DNA of 64,000 bases from Bog-473 sp963836605 (GCA_963836605.1 CAWIKB010000016.1:1-64000), one strand, 5' to 3'; positions 17,219-26,861 are shown, counted from the stretch's first letter. Translations and numbers: made by a program. The notes: generated by a model from the sequence alone, not told the origin.

Positions 17219-18202
17219 ATGCCGCCCTCCCTCCCCTGCGGCCCTTCCGTGCCGGCCGCCGGCAGGTCGTCGAGTCGGCCCGGCCGCCCTCGTCTGCGGC
17301 ATCTCTTCACACTGGTCGCGGCCCTGGCCACTGCGGGCACGACCTTGTACGTCACCTCTGGGGCAGCCACCGCTGCGTCACCAACGGCGGCCCTGTCGCC
17401 GCGCTACGTGGCTTTGGGAGACTCGTTCACGTCCGGTCCAGGCATCGCGTCGCAACTCGGGCCTGACACCAACCCGACCGCCCCGGCCGCATGCCAGCGC
17501 TCGTCGGGCGACTACCCGACGATCGTCGCCAGAGACCTCGGCCTGGCGCTCAGCGATGCGAGTTGCCTCGGTGCGACGACCGATGACCTCACGGGTTCCC
17601 AGGGATCGGGGATCCCCGCCCAGCTGTCGGCACTCGGTTCGTCCACGTCGGTGGTCTCGCTGGGCATCGGTGGCAATGACCTCGGCTTCTCATCGATCAT
17701 CGCCGACTGCGCTGCCGCCACGCCCTGGGGCGCGACCAAAGTGGGTTGGAACTGCACCTCGCACTACACCGCCGGCGGCATCGACCAGCTGGCCGACGCG
17801 GTGCACAAGGTCGGTGCCCGAGTGGCCACCGCCCTCGCCGAGATCAGATCGCGCGCCCCCTCCGCCCGGGTGTTCCTCATCGGCTACCCGGACATCTTCC
17901 CTCCGGACGGGGCGGGATGTTGGCCCAAGCTGCCCTTCTCGTCCCACGACCTCGGGTACCTCCGCAACGTCGAAGATGCCCTCAACCAGACCCTGGCCGG
18001 CGACGCCGCCGGCGCCGGCGATCAGTTCGTGGACATGGCCACGCCGAGTGCGACCCACAGTGCCTGCACCTCGGACGACACGCGCTGGGTGGAACCGATC
18101 GTGCCGTTGCGCGGCGGTTTCCCACTCCACCCCAGTGCCGTGGGCATGGCCGGCATGGCCCGGGTCCTCGATGGGGCCATCACGGCTGACCAACTGCGCT
18201 GA
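17219..18202 (+). CDS. secreted SGNH/GDSL esterase
   Basis: The 327-residue protein has an N-terminal signal peptide (hydrophobic core about residues 30-45, Ala-rich cleavage region near 53). The mature domain is SGNH. Block I GDSFTSG carries the nucleophile Ser69, block III is GIGGND, and block V HPSAVG carries the catalytic His. Paired Cys residues suggest disulfides, as in the Streptomyces lipase/SGNH esterase group. It is probably exported and acts on acyl esters of lipids or polysaccharides. An ATG eight bases earlier is out of frame. Confidence 0.88.
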   Translation: MPPSLPCGPSVPAAGRSSSRPGRPRLRHLFTLVAALATAGTTLYVTSGAATAASPTAALSPRYVALGDSFTSGPGIASQLGPDTNPTAPAACQRSSGDYPTIVARDLGLALSDASCLGATTDDLTGSQGSGIPAQLSALGSSTSVVSLGIGGNDLGFSSIIADCAAATPWGATKVGWNCTSHYTAGGIDQLADAVHKVGARVATALAEIRSRAPSARVFLIGYPDIFPPDGAGCWPKLPFSSHDLGYLRNVEDALNQTLAGDAAGAGDQFVDMATPSATHSACTSDDTRWVEPIVPLRGGFPLHPSAVGMAGMARVLDGAITADQLR

Positions 18203-18208
18203 GGAGGG

Positions 18209-18829
18209 TCACACACCGAACGACCCCGTGCGCAGCTGAAGGACGAGAGCGGGATCGCCGGTCGCTTCCACCCGCGTGGCGCCCTGTCGCCCGGCTGCGA
18301 AGAGGGTCAGCTCCCCGGGATCACCGCTGATGACCACACGCGGACCCTGGCCACCTTCCTTGGCGGGACGGTCCGCTGACGCGAGGACGATGGTCGCGGC
18401 GACCTTCTTGGCCATTCCTCCGGGCCCGACACGGGTCCAGAGCGCGTCAGCCAATTCCCGGGGTATCGGGCGGGGCTCCCAATCCGGTTGCGCGCGGCGG
18501 ACATCCTCGACGTGTATGAAGTACTCGACGGTGTTCATCGGGCCGTCGAAGGCACGCAGGGGCAGCGGCGGACCGCGGCGCACCAGCGCGACCATGTCCT
18601 CCCACGGCATGCGGTCCCTGAGTGAACGACGGACCTTGTCCGTGTGCCCGGCCAAGGGAGGCCACACCAGTCCGGGTCCGGTGTCGGGTCGTCGTTCACG
18701 GACGACGAGATGGGCGGCCAGATCGGCCGTGACCCACCCCGCGCACAGCGTCGGTGCCGCGGGTCCGAGCTCGATCAACAGGTCGCACAGAGTCGACCGC
18801 TCCTGCTGGGCGAGGGGAGCCGATGCCAT
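18209..18829 (-). CDS. TIGR03085-type metal-binding protein (DinB-like)
   Basis: The 206-residue protein resembles the actinobacterial TIGR03085 family in the DinB/mycothiol-dependent maleylpyruvate isomerase superfamily. The support is the N-terminal helix pair with LCAGWVTADLAAHLVVRERRPD, which holds the first metal-binding His, and the second helix pair with EYFIHVEDVRRAQP, which holds the other His residues. No pathway neighbour gives a substrate. It is convergent with the esterase gene and ends six bases from it. Confidence 0.8.
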   Translation of the reverse strand: MASAPLAQQERSTLCDLLIELGPAAPTLCAGWVTADLAAHLVVRERRPDTGPGLVWPPLAGHTDKVRRSLRDRMPWEDMVALVRRGPPLPLRAFDGPMNTVEYFIHVEDVRRAQPDWEPRPIPRELADALWTRVGPGGMAKKVAATIVLASADRPAKEGGQGPRVVISGDPGELTLFAAGRQGATRVEATGDPALVLQLRTGSFGV

Positions 18830-18876
18830 GGGCGCATCCTAAAGGTGTCGTGCCCATGGGGGGGAAGCCGGGCCCA

Positions 18877-18882
18877 TAGGCT
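18877..18882 (+). promoter_or_regulatory. -10 box of the methyltransferase gene, leaderless
   Basis: TAGGCT ends six bases before the GTG at 18889, the same spacing seen at several other genes here. No strong -35 box is visible. Confidence 0.4.
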
Positions 18883-18888
18883 CTGGCG

Positions 18889-19656
18889 GTGACCGACTCT
18901 CACCACGTGGCCGAGGAATACGACCGAATCGGGTCGGACTACAAGGAGTCGAAACTGTTGCCCTTCCGGCTGCACGTCGAAGAGCACACGACCTTCGGGC
19001 TCCTCCCGGACCTGGCCGGGCGCTCCGTCGTGGACCTGGCCTGCGGAGAGGGCATCTACGCCCGAAAGCTCATGCGGCGTGGGGCGGCAAAAGTCGTCGG
19101 GGTGGACATCTCAGCCGAGATGATCGGTTTGGCCACCGAGGCGGAGCGGGTTGAGCCGATCGGTGTGGAGTACGTCCAGGCCGATGTGGCGACGGTCGAC
19201 CTCCGGGAGAAGTTCGATGTGGCCTACTGCTCGTACCTGTTCAACTACGCGGCCAGCCCGGCCGAGCTCCGCGCGCTGATCGAGAGCGTGGCCCGCCTGG
19301 TGAAGCCGGGCGGCCTCGTCGTGGGCTGCAACGACTACCCCGACAACCCGCCCGATCTCTACGACCGCTACCGCCCCTACGGGTTCGTGAAGATCGGCGT
19401 GGCCGATCGGGTCGAGGGCAGCACCATCACCTACCGGTGGTTCAACCCCGACGGGTCGGTGTTCGAGCTCGACAACTACTACCTCTCCACGGACGTCTAC
19501 CGGAGCGAGTTCGCCGCCGCCGGCTTCACTGACTTCGATTGGGTCATGCCCGAGGTATCGCCCCAGGGTCGTGCCACCTTCCCCACGGGATTCTGGGACG
19601 ACTACCTCACGGCGCCACCCATCGTCAGCTTCGCGGCGCGGGGCGGGGCGGGCTGA
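18889..19656 (+). CDS. class I SAM-dependent methyltransferase
   Basis: The 255-residue protein has the Rossmann-like methyltransferase core: motif I VVDLACGEGIYARKL, then VVGVDISAEMIGLA, then the acidic strand EYVQADVATVDL and the RLVKPGGLVVG strand. The C-terminal third, with TYRWFNPDGSVFELDNYYLS, resembles small-molecule methyltransferases of the toxoflavin/ubiE-like type. The substrate is unknown. The start is a GTG placed directly after a -10 box, consistent with a leaderless mRNA. Confidence 0.88.
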   Translation: MTDSHHVAEEYDRIGSDYKESKLLPFRLHVEEHTTFGLLPDLAGRSVVDLACGEGIYARKLMRRGAAKVVGVDISAEMIGLATEAERVEPIGVEYVQADVATVDLREKFDVAYCSYLFNYAASPAELRALIESVARLVKPGGLVVGCNDYPDNPPDLYDRYRPYGFVKIGVADRVEGSTITYRWFNPDGSVFELDNYYLSTDVYRSEFAAAGFTDFDWVMPEVSPQGRATFPTGFWDDYLTAPPIVSFAARGGAG

Positions 19657-19937
19657 GGACGCGGCCCTCGGTGAACCCCAGCAGGGTGCAGAACATCCTG
19701 ACCAGGCTGGGCCCACCCATTCCGTGAGGAACGGGCGAGCCGTGGCGCCGGCCCTCTCGTGCGCGCCGGCCCTCTCGTGCGCGCCGGCGCGCCCGCGGCG
19801 GGCCGCGCCAATCCGGGAACGGCCTCGGTGCTGGGTCTCCGGGCCTCGTCGCGGGCCATCGTCACCTGCTCCTGGGGGTCAGGGTCCTTCGCCACCAGCT
19901 CGGCCATCCTGGTGAAATACTTAAACGCATCGTACAT
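19602..19937 (-). CDS. hypothetical protein divergent from a TetR regulator
   Basis: From an ATG at 19937 the frame begins with a convincing helical segment (MYDAFKYFTRMAELVAKDPDPQ) and then becomes Ala/Arg/Pro-rich over an 18-bp tandem repeat. It runs 55 bases into the methyltransferase 3' end, so the true end may differ, perhaps through a frameshift in the repeat. No family is recognised. Its promoter would share the TetR operator with the divergent regulator. Confidence 0.35.
   Translation of the reverse strand: MYDAFKYFTRMAELVAKDPDPQEQVTMARDEARRPSTEAVPGLARPAAGAPARTRGPARTRGPAPRLARSSRNGWAQPGQDVLHPAGVHRGPRPQPAPPRAAKLTMGGAVR
19745..19788. repeat. 18-bp tandem repeat
   Basis: Two perfect copies of gcgccggccctctcgtgc plus a partial third lie inside the small divergent open frame. 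Confidence 0.85.
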
Positions 19938-19941
19938 ACCC

Positions 19942-19966
19942 ACCAGTATGCCCTATACTGACTGGT
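19942..19966. promoter_or_regulatory. probable TetR operator in a divergent promoter
   Basis: ACCAGTAT at 19942-19949 is mirrored by ATACTG plus ACTGGT up to 19966, giving an interrupted inverted repeat centred between the two divergent starts. TATACT at 19954-19959 inside it is a good -10 box for the TetR gene, so binding would block transcription. Confidence 0.55.
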
Positions 19967-19977
19967 AGCGCAACCCT

Positions 19978-20598
19978 ATGACCCTCGAACCTCTCACTGC
20001 CGAACGCCGTCGCCAGCAGACCCGGGACTACCTGCTCGAGGCGGCGGCCGTGGTCTTCGCCCAGCATGGGTTCCACGGAGCCTCCCTCGATCAGGTCGCC
20101 GCCGTGGCGGGGTTCACGAAGGGGGCGGTGTACTCGAATTTCAAGAACAAGGATGATCTGTTTCTGGCCCTGATCGAAGCGGCCTATACCCGGGAGATGA
20201 CCGCCCTCAAGGAGACTCTCGAGGTCTCCGACGTCCCACCCGAGGCCCGACTCGGTGACTTCGTGGGTCTCATCCGGGCTGAGTTCGATCAGGTACCCGA
20301 CAATTGGGGTTATCTGTATCTCGAGTTCAGCCTCTATGCCCTGCGCAATCCCGTGGCCCGAGAGCGCCTGAACGAACTCGAGGGCATCGACATCCGGGCC
20401 ATCGCTGAAATCATTGAACAGGGACAGGACGAACGGGGGATCGACGCGGCCGAATGGGCTGAACATTCGGCGCGCATCATCGTTGCCCTGTTCCGAGGGA
20501 TCGGGTTGATGCGCGCCCTCCAGCCCGAGGCCGTCGGCGCAGATCTGCTCGAGGACGCCATGTCGTTCATCGCCCGGGGGCTCGGCGTCGTCCCCTGA
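19978..20598 (+). CDS. TetR/AcrR-family regulator
   Basis: The 206-residue regulator has an N-terminal helix-turn-helix (ASLDQVAAVAGFTKGAVYSNFKNKDDLFLAL) and a ligand-binding helical domain of normal size. The divergent promoter carries an inverted repeat that is likely its operator. The amidohydrolase gene follows in the same direction after 77 bases and may be co-regulated. The ligand is unknown. Confidence 0.92.
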   Translation: MTLEPLTAERRRQQTRDYLLEAAAVVFAQHGFHGASLDQVAAVAGFTKGAVYSNFKNKDDLFLALIEAAYTREMTALKETLEVSDVPPEARLGDFVGLIRAEFDQVPDNWGYLYLEFSLYALRNPVARERLNELEGIDIRAIAEIIEQGQDERGIDAAEWAEHSARIIVALFRGIGLMRALQPEAVGADLLEDAMSFIARGLGVVP

Positions 20599-20675
20599 GC
20601 GGCGCCGGACCAGAGGCGGTGGGACCGTCTACCATGGGCGGGCCATCGCGAGCAGTCCAGTTCTGGGGGTACGCC

Positions 20676-21806
20676 ATGACCACCGCGATCTTTGACGCCG
20701 ACAGCCACTTGATGGAGACCGCCGATTGGTTGAGGTCGTTCGCCGACCCCGACGTCAGAGATCGGTTCCAGCCACTCAGTTTCGACGCGGCGGGCGCGCC
20801 GGCAGCCGAGTTCATGTCGAAGCTCCCGGGGGTCTGGGAAAAGCACCGCCATCAGGAGATCGGCGCCGACGTTCTCACCGGCCCCAAAGGGTGGATGGCG
20901 CCGGGCGCCCTCGACACCGAAGTCCGATCGCGGGTGCTCGACGCGCTGGAGATCGACGCCCAGCTGGTCTTCCCCACCTTCTCGCTCGAGCAGTTCGCCT
21001 TCAGCAGGGATCTCGATATTCGTTACGGGGGTACGCACGCGCTCAACCGGGCCATGGTGGCCTTCTGCGCACCGGACCCGCGCCTGCGAGCGGTGGGGTT
21101 CCTCCCCCTCGCCGACCCCGACCGCGCCGTCGTGGCTCTCGAGGAAGCGCTCGACGAAGGGGTGGCCGCCATCTGGGTGCCCTCCGATGCCCCCGGTGAT
21201 TTCTCGCCGGCGCACGTCGACCTCGACCCCGTGTGGGCCCGTCTGGCCGAGGCGGGCGTTCCGTTCGTCCTGCACGTCGGCGGCGGCAAGCTGCTCCCGA
21301 AGGCATTCCACAACAACGGACTCCCCCGCCCGAAGGACTGGCTGGGCGGCGGCGAGAACCTCCGGGCCAAGGACTTTCCGGTACTGCACCATTCGCCCGA
21401 ACGATTTTTGGCGTGCCTGGCGCTCGACGGGGTCTTCGAGCGCCATCCGAAGCTCCGTGGTGCCGCGATCGAGCTGGGAGCGACATGGGTGCCGGGCCTG
21501 CTCCGCAATGTCGACCACGCCCACCGCTCGTTCTCGAAGTTCGAACCGACGCTGGAGGCGTTGCCCCTTCTGCCCTCGGAGTACCTCCGCCGTCAGGTGC
21601 GGTTCACCCCCTTCCCCTTCGAGGACACCACGTGGCTGATCGAGCAGTGCGGTTCCGAGCTCTTCATGTTCTCCACCGACTATCCGCATCCCGAGGGCGG
21701 TCGTCGACCCTTCGAAATCTTCACCGAACGTGTGGCCGGCTTCGACGAGTCGTCACGTGAGCGGTTCTTCTGGCGCAACGGCGCGGAGCACTTCGGGCTC
21801 GTCTGA
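20676..21806 (+). CDS. amidohydrolase-family (Amidohydro_2) metal hydrolase
   Basis: The 376-residue TIM-barrel enzyme starts FDADSHLMET, where the D-x-D/H pair replaces the usual HxH metal site of the amidohydrolase-2 group. Further metal and catalytic residues are in VLHVGGGK, the LGATWVPGLL strand and the late FSTDYPHPEG motif. These proteins act as decarboxylases or hydrolases on aromatic or lipid-type acids. The exact reaction cannot be named. An ATG at 20619 would add 19 unlikely residues, so I chose 20676. Confidence 0.88.
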   Translation: MTTAIFDADSHLMETADWLRSFADPDVRDRFQPLSFDAAGAPAAEFMSKLPGVWEKHRHQEIGADVLTGPKGWMAPGALDTEVRSRVLDALEIDAQLVFPTFSLEQFAFSRDLDIRYGGTHALNRAMVAFCAPDPRLRAVGFLPLADPDRAVVALEEALDEGVAAIWVPSDAPGDFSPAHVDLDPVWARLAEAGVPFVLHVGGGKLLPKAFHNNGLPRPKDWLGGGENLRAKDFPVLHHSPERFLACLALDGVFERHPKLRGAAIELGATWVPGLLRNVDHAHRSFSKFEPTLEALPLLPSEYLRRQVRFTPFPFEDTTWLIEQCGSELFMFSTDYPHPEGGRRPFEIFTERVAGFDESSRERFFWRNGAEHFGLV

Positions 21807-21829
21807 ATCCACGACGCGCCCGCCGTCGC

Positions 21830-23494
21830 TCAGGGGGTGGGCACCAGGACCGACACGGACTGGGCCGGCATCGTGTAGCTGTAGGTCGCGCCGCTCGAAG
21901 TGGTCGAGGCGGCGGTCAGGGCTGGGGCGGGTTGGGGGAGCGGAGATGCGCTGGTCAAGGTGTACACCGTGGCGTGACCGGCCGTCGCCCCGGACAGCAC
22001 GACCTTGGTTGGTGTGGCCGACAAGCTCTTGTTGATGGCCACGATGACGACGTGGGTGGGTGCCGACTTGACGATGGAGGCGTACACCGACGACGTCGCC
22101 GGAGAGGTGGTGCGGGCCTGCACCTCTGTGTCACCGAACGCCGCCCCGTGGCCGTCGTAGTTGCGGAAGACGGCGAACGCGCCGTAGGAGTACTGCTCGT
22201 TCGAGTTCAGTGGCCACAAGGCGGCGGCGTGCACCTGGCGCCGCCCGAACACGCCGAGCACGTCGGCCGTGGCAATACCACCGCTGATGCTCTGGCCGCC
22301 GCCGTAGTTCCATTCACTGATGTCGACCCTCATCCCCGGGTCGTTGGCGGCGATCTGAGCCCGCAGCCGCGGGAGCAGTTGAATCGCCGTGTTGCCGAGC
22401 GACTGGGTGATCCAACTGGATTCCACGTAGTTCGGATCCCAGAGCGACCGCGGTGCCTGTTCCCGGGCAGCCACCACGCCCGGGCTGACATCGGTCCCGG
22501 TGATCCGCACCGGGGTGGTGCCGTCGAGCCCCGTGGCCTCGGGGTACCAGTGCAGGTCGAGGTCGTTGATCAGGCGGAGATGCGCCGTGGTGTCGGCCGC
22601 CTTGACCTGGGCCAGGTACCAATCGAGGAAGTTGCCGTCGGCGCCCGAGTCGGGCGCTCCCTGCAGCGTCTCGTAGCCGTACCAGCCGTAGCTGACCGGA
22701 CCGGTCACTGAAGCACCCGGCCAGACCTTCTTGAGGGCGGCGGCATAGGACAGGTCCTTGGACACCACCTCGGCGTAGGTGGGGGCCGCCGGATGGATCT
22801 CGGCATGGGTCGAAGCCCACAGATCAGGCTCGTTGTCGAGCGAGAACATGACGTTCGCCCCCGGGGCCGCTTGCCGCAGCCAGTAGGCGAACTGGTTCTG
22901 GTACACGACGTGGTCGGTGAGGTTCGGCGTGGTGGACAACGGTGCGGGATCGGTGGGCTGATCGGTGTCAAAGCGGGTGGACAGGTAGTTGGACCCCGAG
23001 TTCTGCACGGGCCCGGGCGGGTTCCGGTCGGCGGAGACGTACCCGGCGATGGGCACGGTCACCAGCGCCGCCGCCCCGGCCGCCGCGGCCGCCTGCACCG
23101 TGGGCAGCACCGCCGCGCCCGGCGTGGTCGACGCGGACAGGTAGTCGTCGTTCTCGTACTGGTAGTCGCTGCCGGCGTTGGAGTCGTTGTTCTCCCAGTT
23201 GTACGCCGTCCAGCGGTTGCCGCCCAGGCGAATGAGCCCGGGTCGTGTCTCGGCCACGACGGCGTTGAAGTTGGAATCCAACGACTTGTCGTCGTTGATG
23301 CCGTAGATCAAGGGCGAGATGGCAGCCTGGCCGGTGCTCGTGTCCACCGACAGCGTCACGAGGGGGCTGGCGGTCGAACGGATGGTCGCGTCGGCGCCGA
23401 CAGGCGTCGCCAGGAGTACGCCGGCGACGAGCAGTGCCGATGCACCGAACAGTGCTCCCGGACGAGCTCTGGATTCCCTCCACCGTCCCCGCAT
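21830..23494 (-). CDS. secreted glycoside hydrolase, GH44-like
   Basis: The 554-residue protein has a signal peptide (helix about residues 13-33). The following domain resembles GH44 endoglucanases/xyloglucanases: ISPLIYGIND, then LIRLGGNRWTAYNWENNDSNAG, a general acid in SLDNEPDLW and a nucleophile in ISEWNYG. The C-terminal 100 residues form a beta-sandwich typical of this family. It should hydrolyse beta-1,4-glucan-type polysaccharide outside the cell. The family assignment rests on motifs and not on a search. Confidence 0.85.
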   Translation of the reverse strand: MRGRWRESRARPGALFGASALLVAGVLLATPVGADATIRSTASPLVTLSVDTSTGQAAISPLIYGINDDKSLDSNFNAVVAETRPGLIRLGGNRWTAYNWENNDSNAGSDYQYENDDYLSASTTPGAAVLPTVQAAAAAGAAALVTVPIAGYVSADRNPPGPVQNSGSNYLSTRFDTDQPTDPAPLSTTPNLTDHVVYQNQFAYWLRQAAPGANVMFSLDNEPDLWASTHAEIHPAAPTYAEVVSKDLSYAAALKKVWPGASVTGPVSYGWYGYETLQGAPDSGADGNFLDWYLAQVKAADTTAHLRLINDLDLHWYPEATGLDGTTPVRITGTDVSPGVVAAREQAPRSLWDPNYVESSWITQSLGNTAIQLLPRLRAQIAANDPGMRVDISEWNYGGGQSISGGIATADVLGVFGRRQVHAAALWPLNSNEQYSYGAFAVFRNYDGHGAAFGDTEVQARTTSPATSSVYASIVKSAPTHVVIVAINKSLSATPTKVVLSGATAGHATVYTLTSASPLPQPAPALTAASTTSSGATYSYTMPAQSVSVLVPTP

Positions 23495-23608
23495 GCGGCC
23501 TCCTTGGAAGCCGTGACCACCGCCGGCGTCTCTCAGCGAGACCTCGACGGCATCCGAACCCCCCGACGAGCGTATCGGACGGCCACCGGCGTTTCAGGCT
23601 GGCCCCGG

Positions 23609-24208
23609 TCAGGGTGAAAGCCGCTCGACCCTCCACCCGCCGGCCCGAGGGTGGTACCGGAGCCGGTCGTGGAGGCGGTCAGCGCCTTCTTCCCACAGCT
23701 CGACGACGTCGGGCCGAATCCGGTAGCCGCCCCATCGGGGAGGGCGGGGCGGACCGGCTCCATCAGGGAACGCAACCGCCAGCTCGGCGATGCGCCGTTC
23801 CAGCACGCCTCGATCAGCCACCACTTCGCTCTGGTGGCTGACCACGGCGCTGCGTCGGGCCCCCGGCGGCCGCCAACCCCAGTAGGTGTCCGATTGGTCG
23901 TCACCGACCTCCTCGACGGCTCCGCTGACCCGAACCTGTCGATGTACGGGGAGCAGCCAATGAAAGAGGGCGGCCGCCAGCGGGTTCGCCCTCAGGTCCC
24001 GGCCCTTGTCACTCTCCCGGTCCGTGTAGAAGACGAGGCCCCGGTGGTCGACGCCCCGGAGCAGCACCATGCGGGCGGAAGGGCGCCCATCGGCCGTGGC
24101 GGTGGCCACGGCCATGGCCTCGGGCATGGGCTCGCCGGCCGACCGGGCGGACTCCAGCCATCGGGACAACTGGGTGATGGGATCGGGATCGACGGTCGCT
24201 TCGTCCAC
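23609..24208 (-). CDS. pdxH: pyridoxamine 5'-phosphate oxidase
   Basis: This FMN enzyme oxidises pyridoxine/pyridoxamine 5'-phosphate to pyridoxal 5'-phosphate. The 199-residue form from the GTG at 24208 has the standard motifs: RMVLLRGVDHRGLVFYT, SDKGRDL, NPLAAALFHW, HRQVRVSGAVEEV, SDTYWGWRPPGAR and the C-terminal RLHDRLRY with ERLSP at the end. A longer open frame to 24694 runs through the divergent hydrolase gene and is not real. It is divergent from the CocE-like gene. Confidence 0.95.
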   Translation of the reverse strand: MDEATVDPDPITQLSRWLESARSAGEPMPEAMAVATATADGRPSARMVLLRGVDHRGLVFYTDRESDKGRDLRANPLAAALFHWLLPVHRQVRVSGAVEEVGDDQSDTYWGWRPPGARRSAVVSHQSEVVADRGVLERRIAELAVAFPDGAGPPRPPRWGGYRIRPDVVELWEEGADRLHDRLRYHPRAGGWRVERLSP

Positions 24209-24362
24209 GGCCTCAGTATGGTCGCCCGTGACTCGCCCGTGACAGGCACTCGTCCGGGCGGGAGTCTGCGCGCCCTGGCGGGAGACTGGCGTGCCGTCGA
24301 GTCTGGTCGGTGGGCCGTCTGTATGCTGGCGCGCCGGCTGGATAGGAGGGACGGGGGGAACC

Positions 24363-26861
24363 GTGGGACGTGGAGACCGGGTGGCTCGGATGGCGACGTG
24401 TGCGGCGGCGCTCCTCGTGGCCGCCAGCTGCCTCACCCTCGGCTCGACCGTGGCCGGAGCGACAACCACGGTGGGCGCGACCAGTTCAGCCGGCGCAGCC
24501 AGTGCAACCAGTGCAACCAGTGCAACCAGTGCAGCCTCGACACTGAAGGGACAGGGCTCGGTCGACGAGGCCTGGCTGACCGGGGCCAACCCGGGGGACC
24601 ACATCACCCTCATGGAATACGGCGCCGCGGTGGCAGTCAGTGGCAATCCGGGTACCGCCGACACACTCGGCTCGCTGATCATCCGCAACCTCACCCCGGG
24701 GTTCGACTACGCCTGGGTGGACACCACCACCTGGCACCGAACCGCGCCGTTCCGGGTGCTGGCGCCGGGGCAGAACCCGATCACCAACGCCGCGCTCTAC
24801 ACCGGCCAGCCGCTGCAGGCGGGCCTCAACTACATCACCATGCGTGACGGCATCCAACTCGCCGCCACGGTGCGTTACCCCCTCGGCAAGACCTGCTCGG
24901 CCGCCGCTCCGTGTCCGACTGTGGTCGAGTACTCCGGCTACGACACGGCCGGACCCACCGACCCCATCCCCTTCTACATCTCGCAGGCCCTGGGCACGCA
25001 TTGCACCAACTGCGGTGACCCCAACCTGCTGCCCGACAGCGCCACCGCGGTGGGATCGGTGTTGGCCCGGACGGTTGGCTTCGCGACGGTGAGCGTCCAG
25101 ATGCGGGGCACCGGTTGCTCGGGTGGCGCGTTCGACCTCTTCGGCTACCCGACTGACTACGACGCCTACGACGCCATCGAGGTCATTGCCCACCAGTCCT
25201 GGGTGGCCAACCACAAGGTGGGCATGGTCGGCATCAGCTACTCGGGCCTGTCCCAGCTCCCGGCGGCGGGGACCGACCCACCCGGACTGGCCGCCATCGC
25301 CCCGATGAGCCCGACCGACGACCTGTTCTCCACCGGATATCCCGGCGGGATCTACAACGACGGCTTCGCCGCCAGCTGGATCAACTCCCGCATCGACGAT
25401 GCCAGGGCCGCCGCCGCGTACAGCGCCGGCCACCTGGTCCCGCTCACCACCACCCCGATGACGAACGTGGGCCAGCCCTGGACCTACTACGAGATCGACG
25501 CGGAGTTGGCGGCCAGCGGGGGGTCCTCGTCCGCCTGCTTGGCCAATCAGGCCCTCCACAACGAGGCCCAGGGCCTGGCCAGCCTGGTGGGACCCCAGAT
25601 CGTGGCGCCGGGCACCGGGTCGGGTCGAGACCCGAGCCTCTTCGACCGCCGCTCCATGATCGGCTGGGCGGGCGCCGTGCGCGTACCGGTGTTCGTTTCC
25701 GGAGCCCTCCAGGACGAGCAGACCGGTCCCCAGTGGCCGGCGCTGATACACGCCATCCCGAGTTCAACCCCCTCCTACGTCAACATGGTCAACGGTGACC
25801 ACATCGATTCCACCGACCCGCAGATCATCAGCCGCTGGCTGGAGTTCCTGGACATCTATGTGGCCCACGAGGTCCCCACCCAACCGAGCAGCATCGCCGC
25901 CGTCTTCCTCGACAAGTTCGCCAGCGTCGCCTCGGGCATTTCAACCGAAGCCGCCCTGCCTGCCATCCGGTTCACCCAGGCCCCGAACGTCACGGCCGCC
26001 CGAACGGACTTCGCCACCAATACCCCGCCGGTCCAGGTGCTCTTCGACAACGGCGCGGGTGCCGCCGGCCCAGGGGCCATTGACTCGACCTACTCGGCGG
26101 GCTTCTCGAGCTGGCCGCCCGCCGGGCAGGTCACGACCCTCTACCTCGGTGGCCAGGGTTCGCTGAACGCAACGAACCCTCCCGGGCATCTGAACACGTC
26201 CCTCATCCTCGATCCGTCGGTACGGCCGGCCACCAGCCTTCCGCCCAGCGGCAACGCATGGGCGGCCAATCCGGGCTGGGACTGGACGCCGGTCCCCGCC
26301 GCCAACGGGATCGGTTTCCAGACGGCTCCGTTCACGACGGCCACCACCATCGTCGGGCCCGCGACCCTGTCCCTGTGGATCCGTTCGGCGACGCCGGTGG
26401 AGGACTACCAGGCCACCGTGACCGAGGTGCAACCGACGGGACAAGAAGAGTACGTGACCTCGGGGTTCATCCGCAGTTCGAACCAGCAGGACTACCTCGA
26501 CTCCACTTCGCTCTTCACGGACCCGACCTACCTGGCCGCCGACGCACGGGCGCTCTCGCTGACGTCGTTCTCGCTGCTGCGCATTCCGATCGACCCGATC
26601 GCCCACACCTTCCGGCCGGGGACGGCGCTGCGAGTGGTCATCTCGGCGCCCGGCGGGGACCGGCCGGTCTGGGAGTTCGACACCATCGACCACGGACAGC
26701 AGGGAACCATCGGCCTCGGGGGAGCCACCCCGTCGGCGCTGGTGGTCAACGAAGTGAGCGGTGTGAGTGCCACAACCGCCGTGCCTGCCTGCAATTCGCT
26801 GCGCGGCGAGCCCTGCCGGGCGTACCAGCCGGAAGGGAACCAGACCGCCGCCACCGGCTGA
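24363..26861 (+). CDS. secreted CocE/NonD-family hydrolase (X-Pro dipeptidyl-peptidase type)
   Basis: The 832-residue protein has a signal peptide (MATCAAALLVAASCLTLGSTVAGA, starting nine residues in), then a short Ser-Ala-Thr repeat coded by 9-10 bp DNA repeats. An alpha/beta-hydrolase domain follows, with nucleophile Ser294 in GISYSG and a probable catalytic His in NGDHID. The C-terminal jelly-roll domain typical of X-Pro dipeptidyl peptidases and cocaine esterases follows (PATLSLWIRS, LRVVISAPGG). I chose the GTG at 24363 on the basis of the G-rich leader and the signal peptide. It should act extracellularly on esters or peptides. Confidence 0.88.
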   Translation: MGRGDRVARMATCAAALLVAASCLTLGSTVAGATTTVGATSSAGAASATSATSATSAASTLKGQGSVDEAWLTGANPGDHITLMEYGAAVAVSGNPGTADTLGSLIIRNLTPGFDYAWVDTTTWHRTAPFRVLAPGQNPITNAALYTGQPLQAGLNYITMRDGIQLAATVRYPLGKTCSAAAPCPTVVEYSGYDTAGPTDPIPFYISQALGTHCTNCGDPNLLPDSATAVGSVLARTVGFATVSVQMRGTGCSGGAFDLFGYPTDYDAYDAIEVIAHQSWVANHKVGMVGISYSGLSQLPAAGTDPPGLAAIAPMSPTDDLFSTGYPGGIYNDGFAASWINSRIDDARAAAAYSAGHLVPLTTTPMTNVGQPWTYYEIDAELAASGGSSSACLANQALHNEAQGLASLVGPQIVAPGTGSGRDPSLFDRRSMIGWAGAVRVPVFVSGALQDEQTGPQWPALIHAIPSSTPSYVNMVNGDHIDSTDPQIISRWLEFLDIYVAHEVPTQPSSIAAVFLDKFASVASGISTEAALPAIRFTQAPNVTAARTDFATNTPPVQVLFDNGAGAAGPGAIDSTYSAGFSSWPPAGQVTTLYLGGQGSLNATNPPGHLNTSLILDPSVRPATSLPPSGNAWAANPGWDWTPVPAANGIGFQTAPFTTATTIVGPATLSLWIRSATPVEDYQATVTEVQPTGQEEYVTSGFIRSSNQQDYLDSTSLFTDPTYLAADARALSLTSFSLLRIPIDPIAHTFRPGTALRVVISAPGGDRPVWEFDTIDHGQQGTIGLGGATPSALVVNEVSGVSATTAVPACNSLRGEPCRAYQPEGNQTAATG

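Noticed and set aside
24500..24540. The repeated cagtgcaac units as a possible CRISPR or regulatory array
   Set aside because: The units are 9-10 bases without spacers and encode a Ser-Ala-Thr repeat in the mature N-terminus of the CocE-like protein.
23609..24694. The full 361-codon frame as pdxH
   Set aside because: The first 162 codons overlap the divergent hydrolase gene and are Ala/Val-rich. The GTG at 24208 gives a normal-length enzyme.
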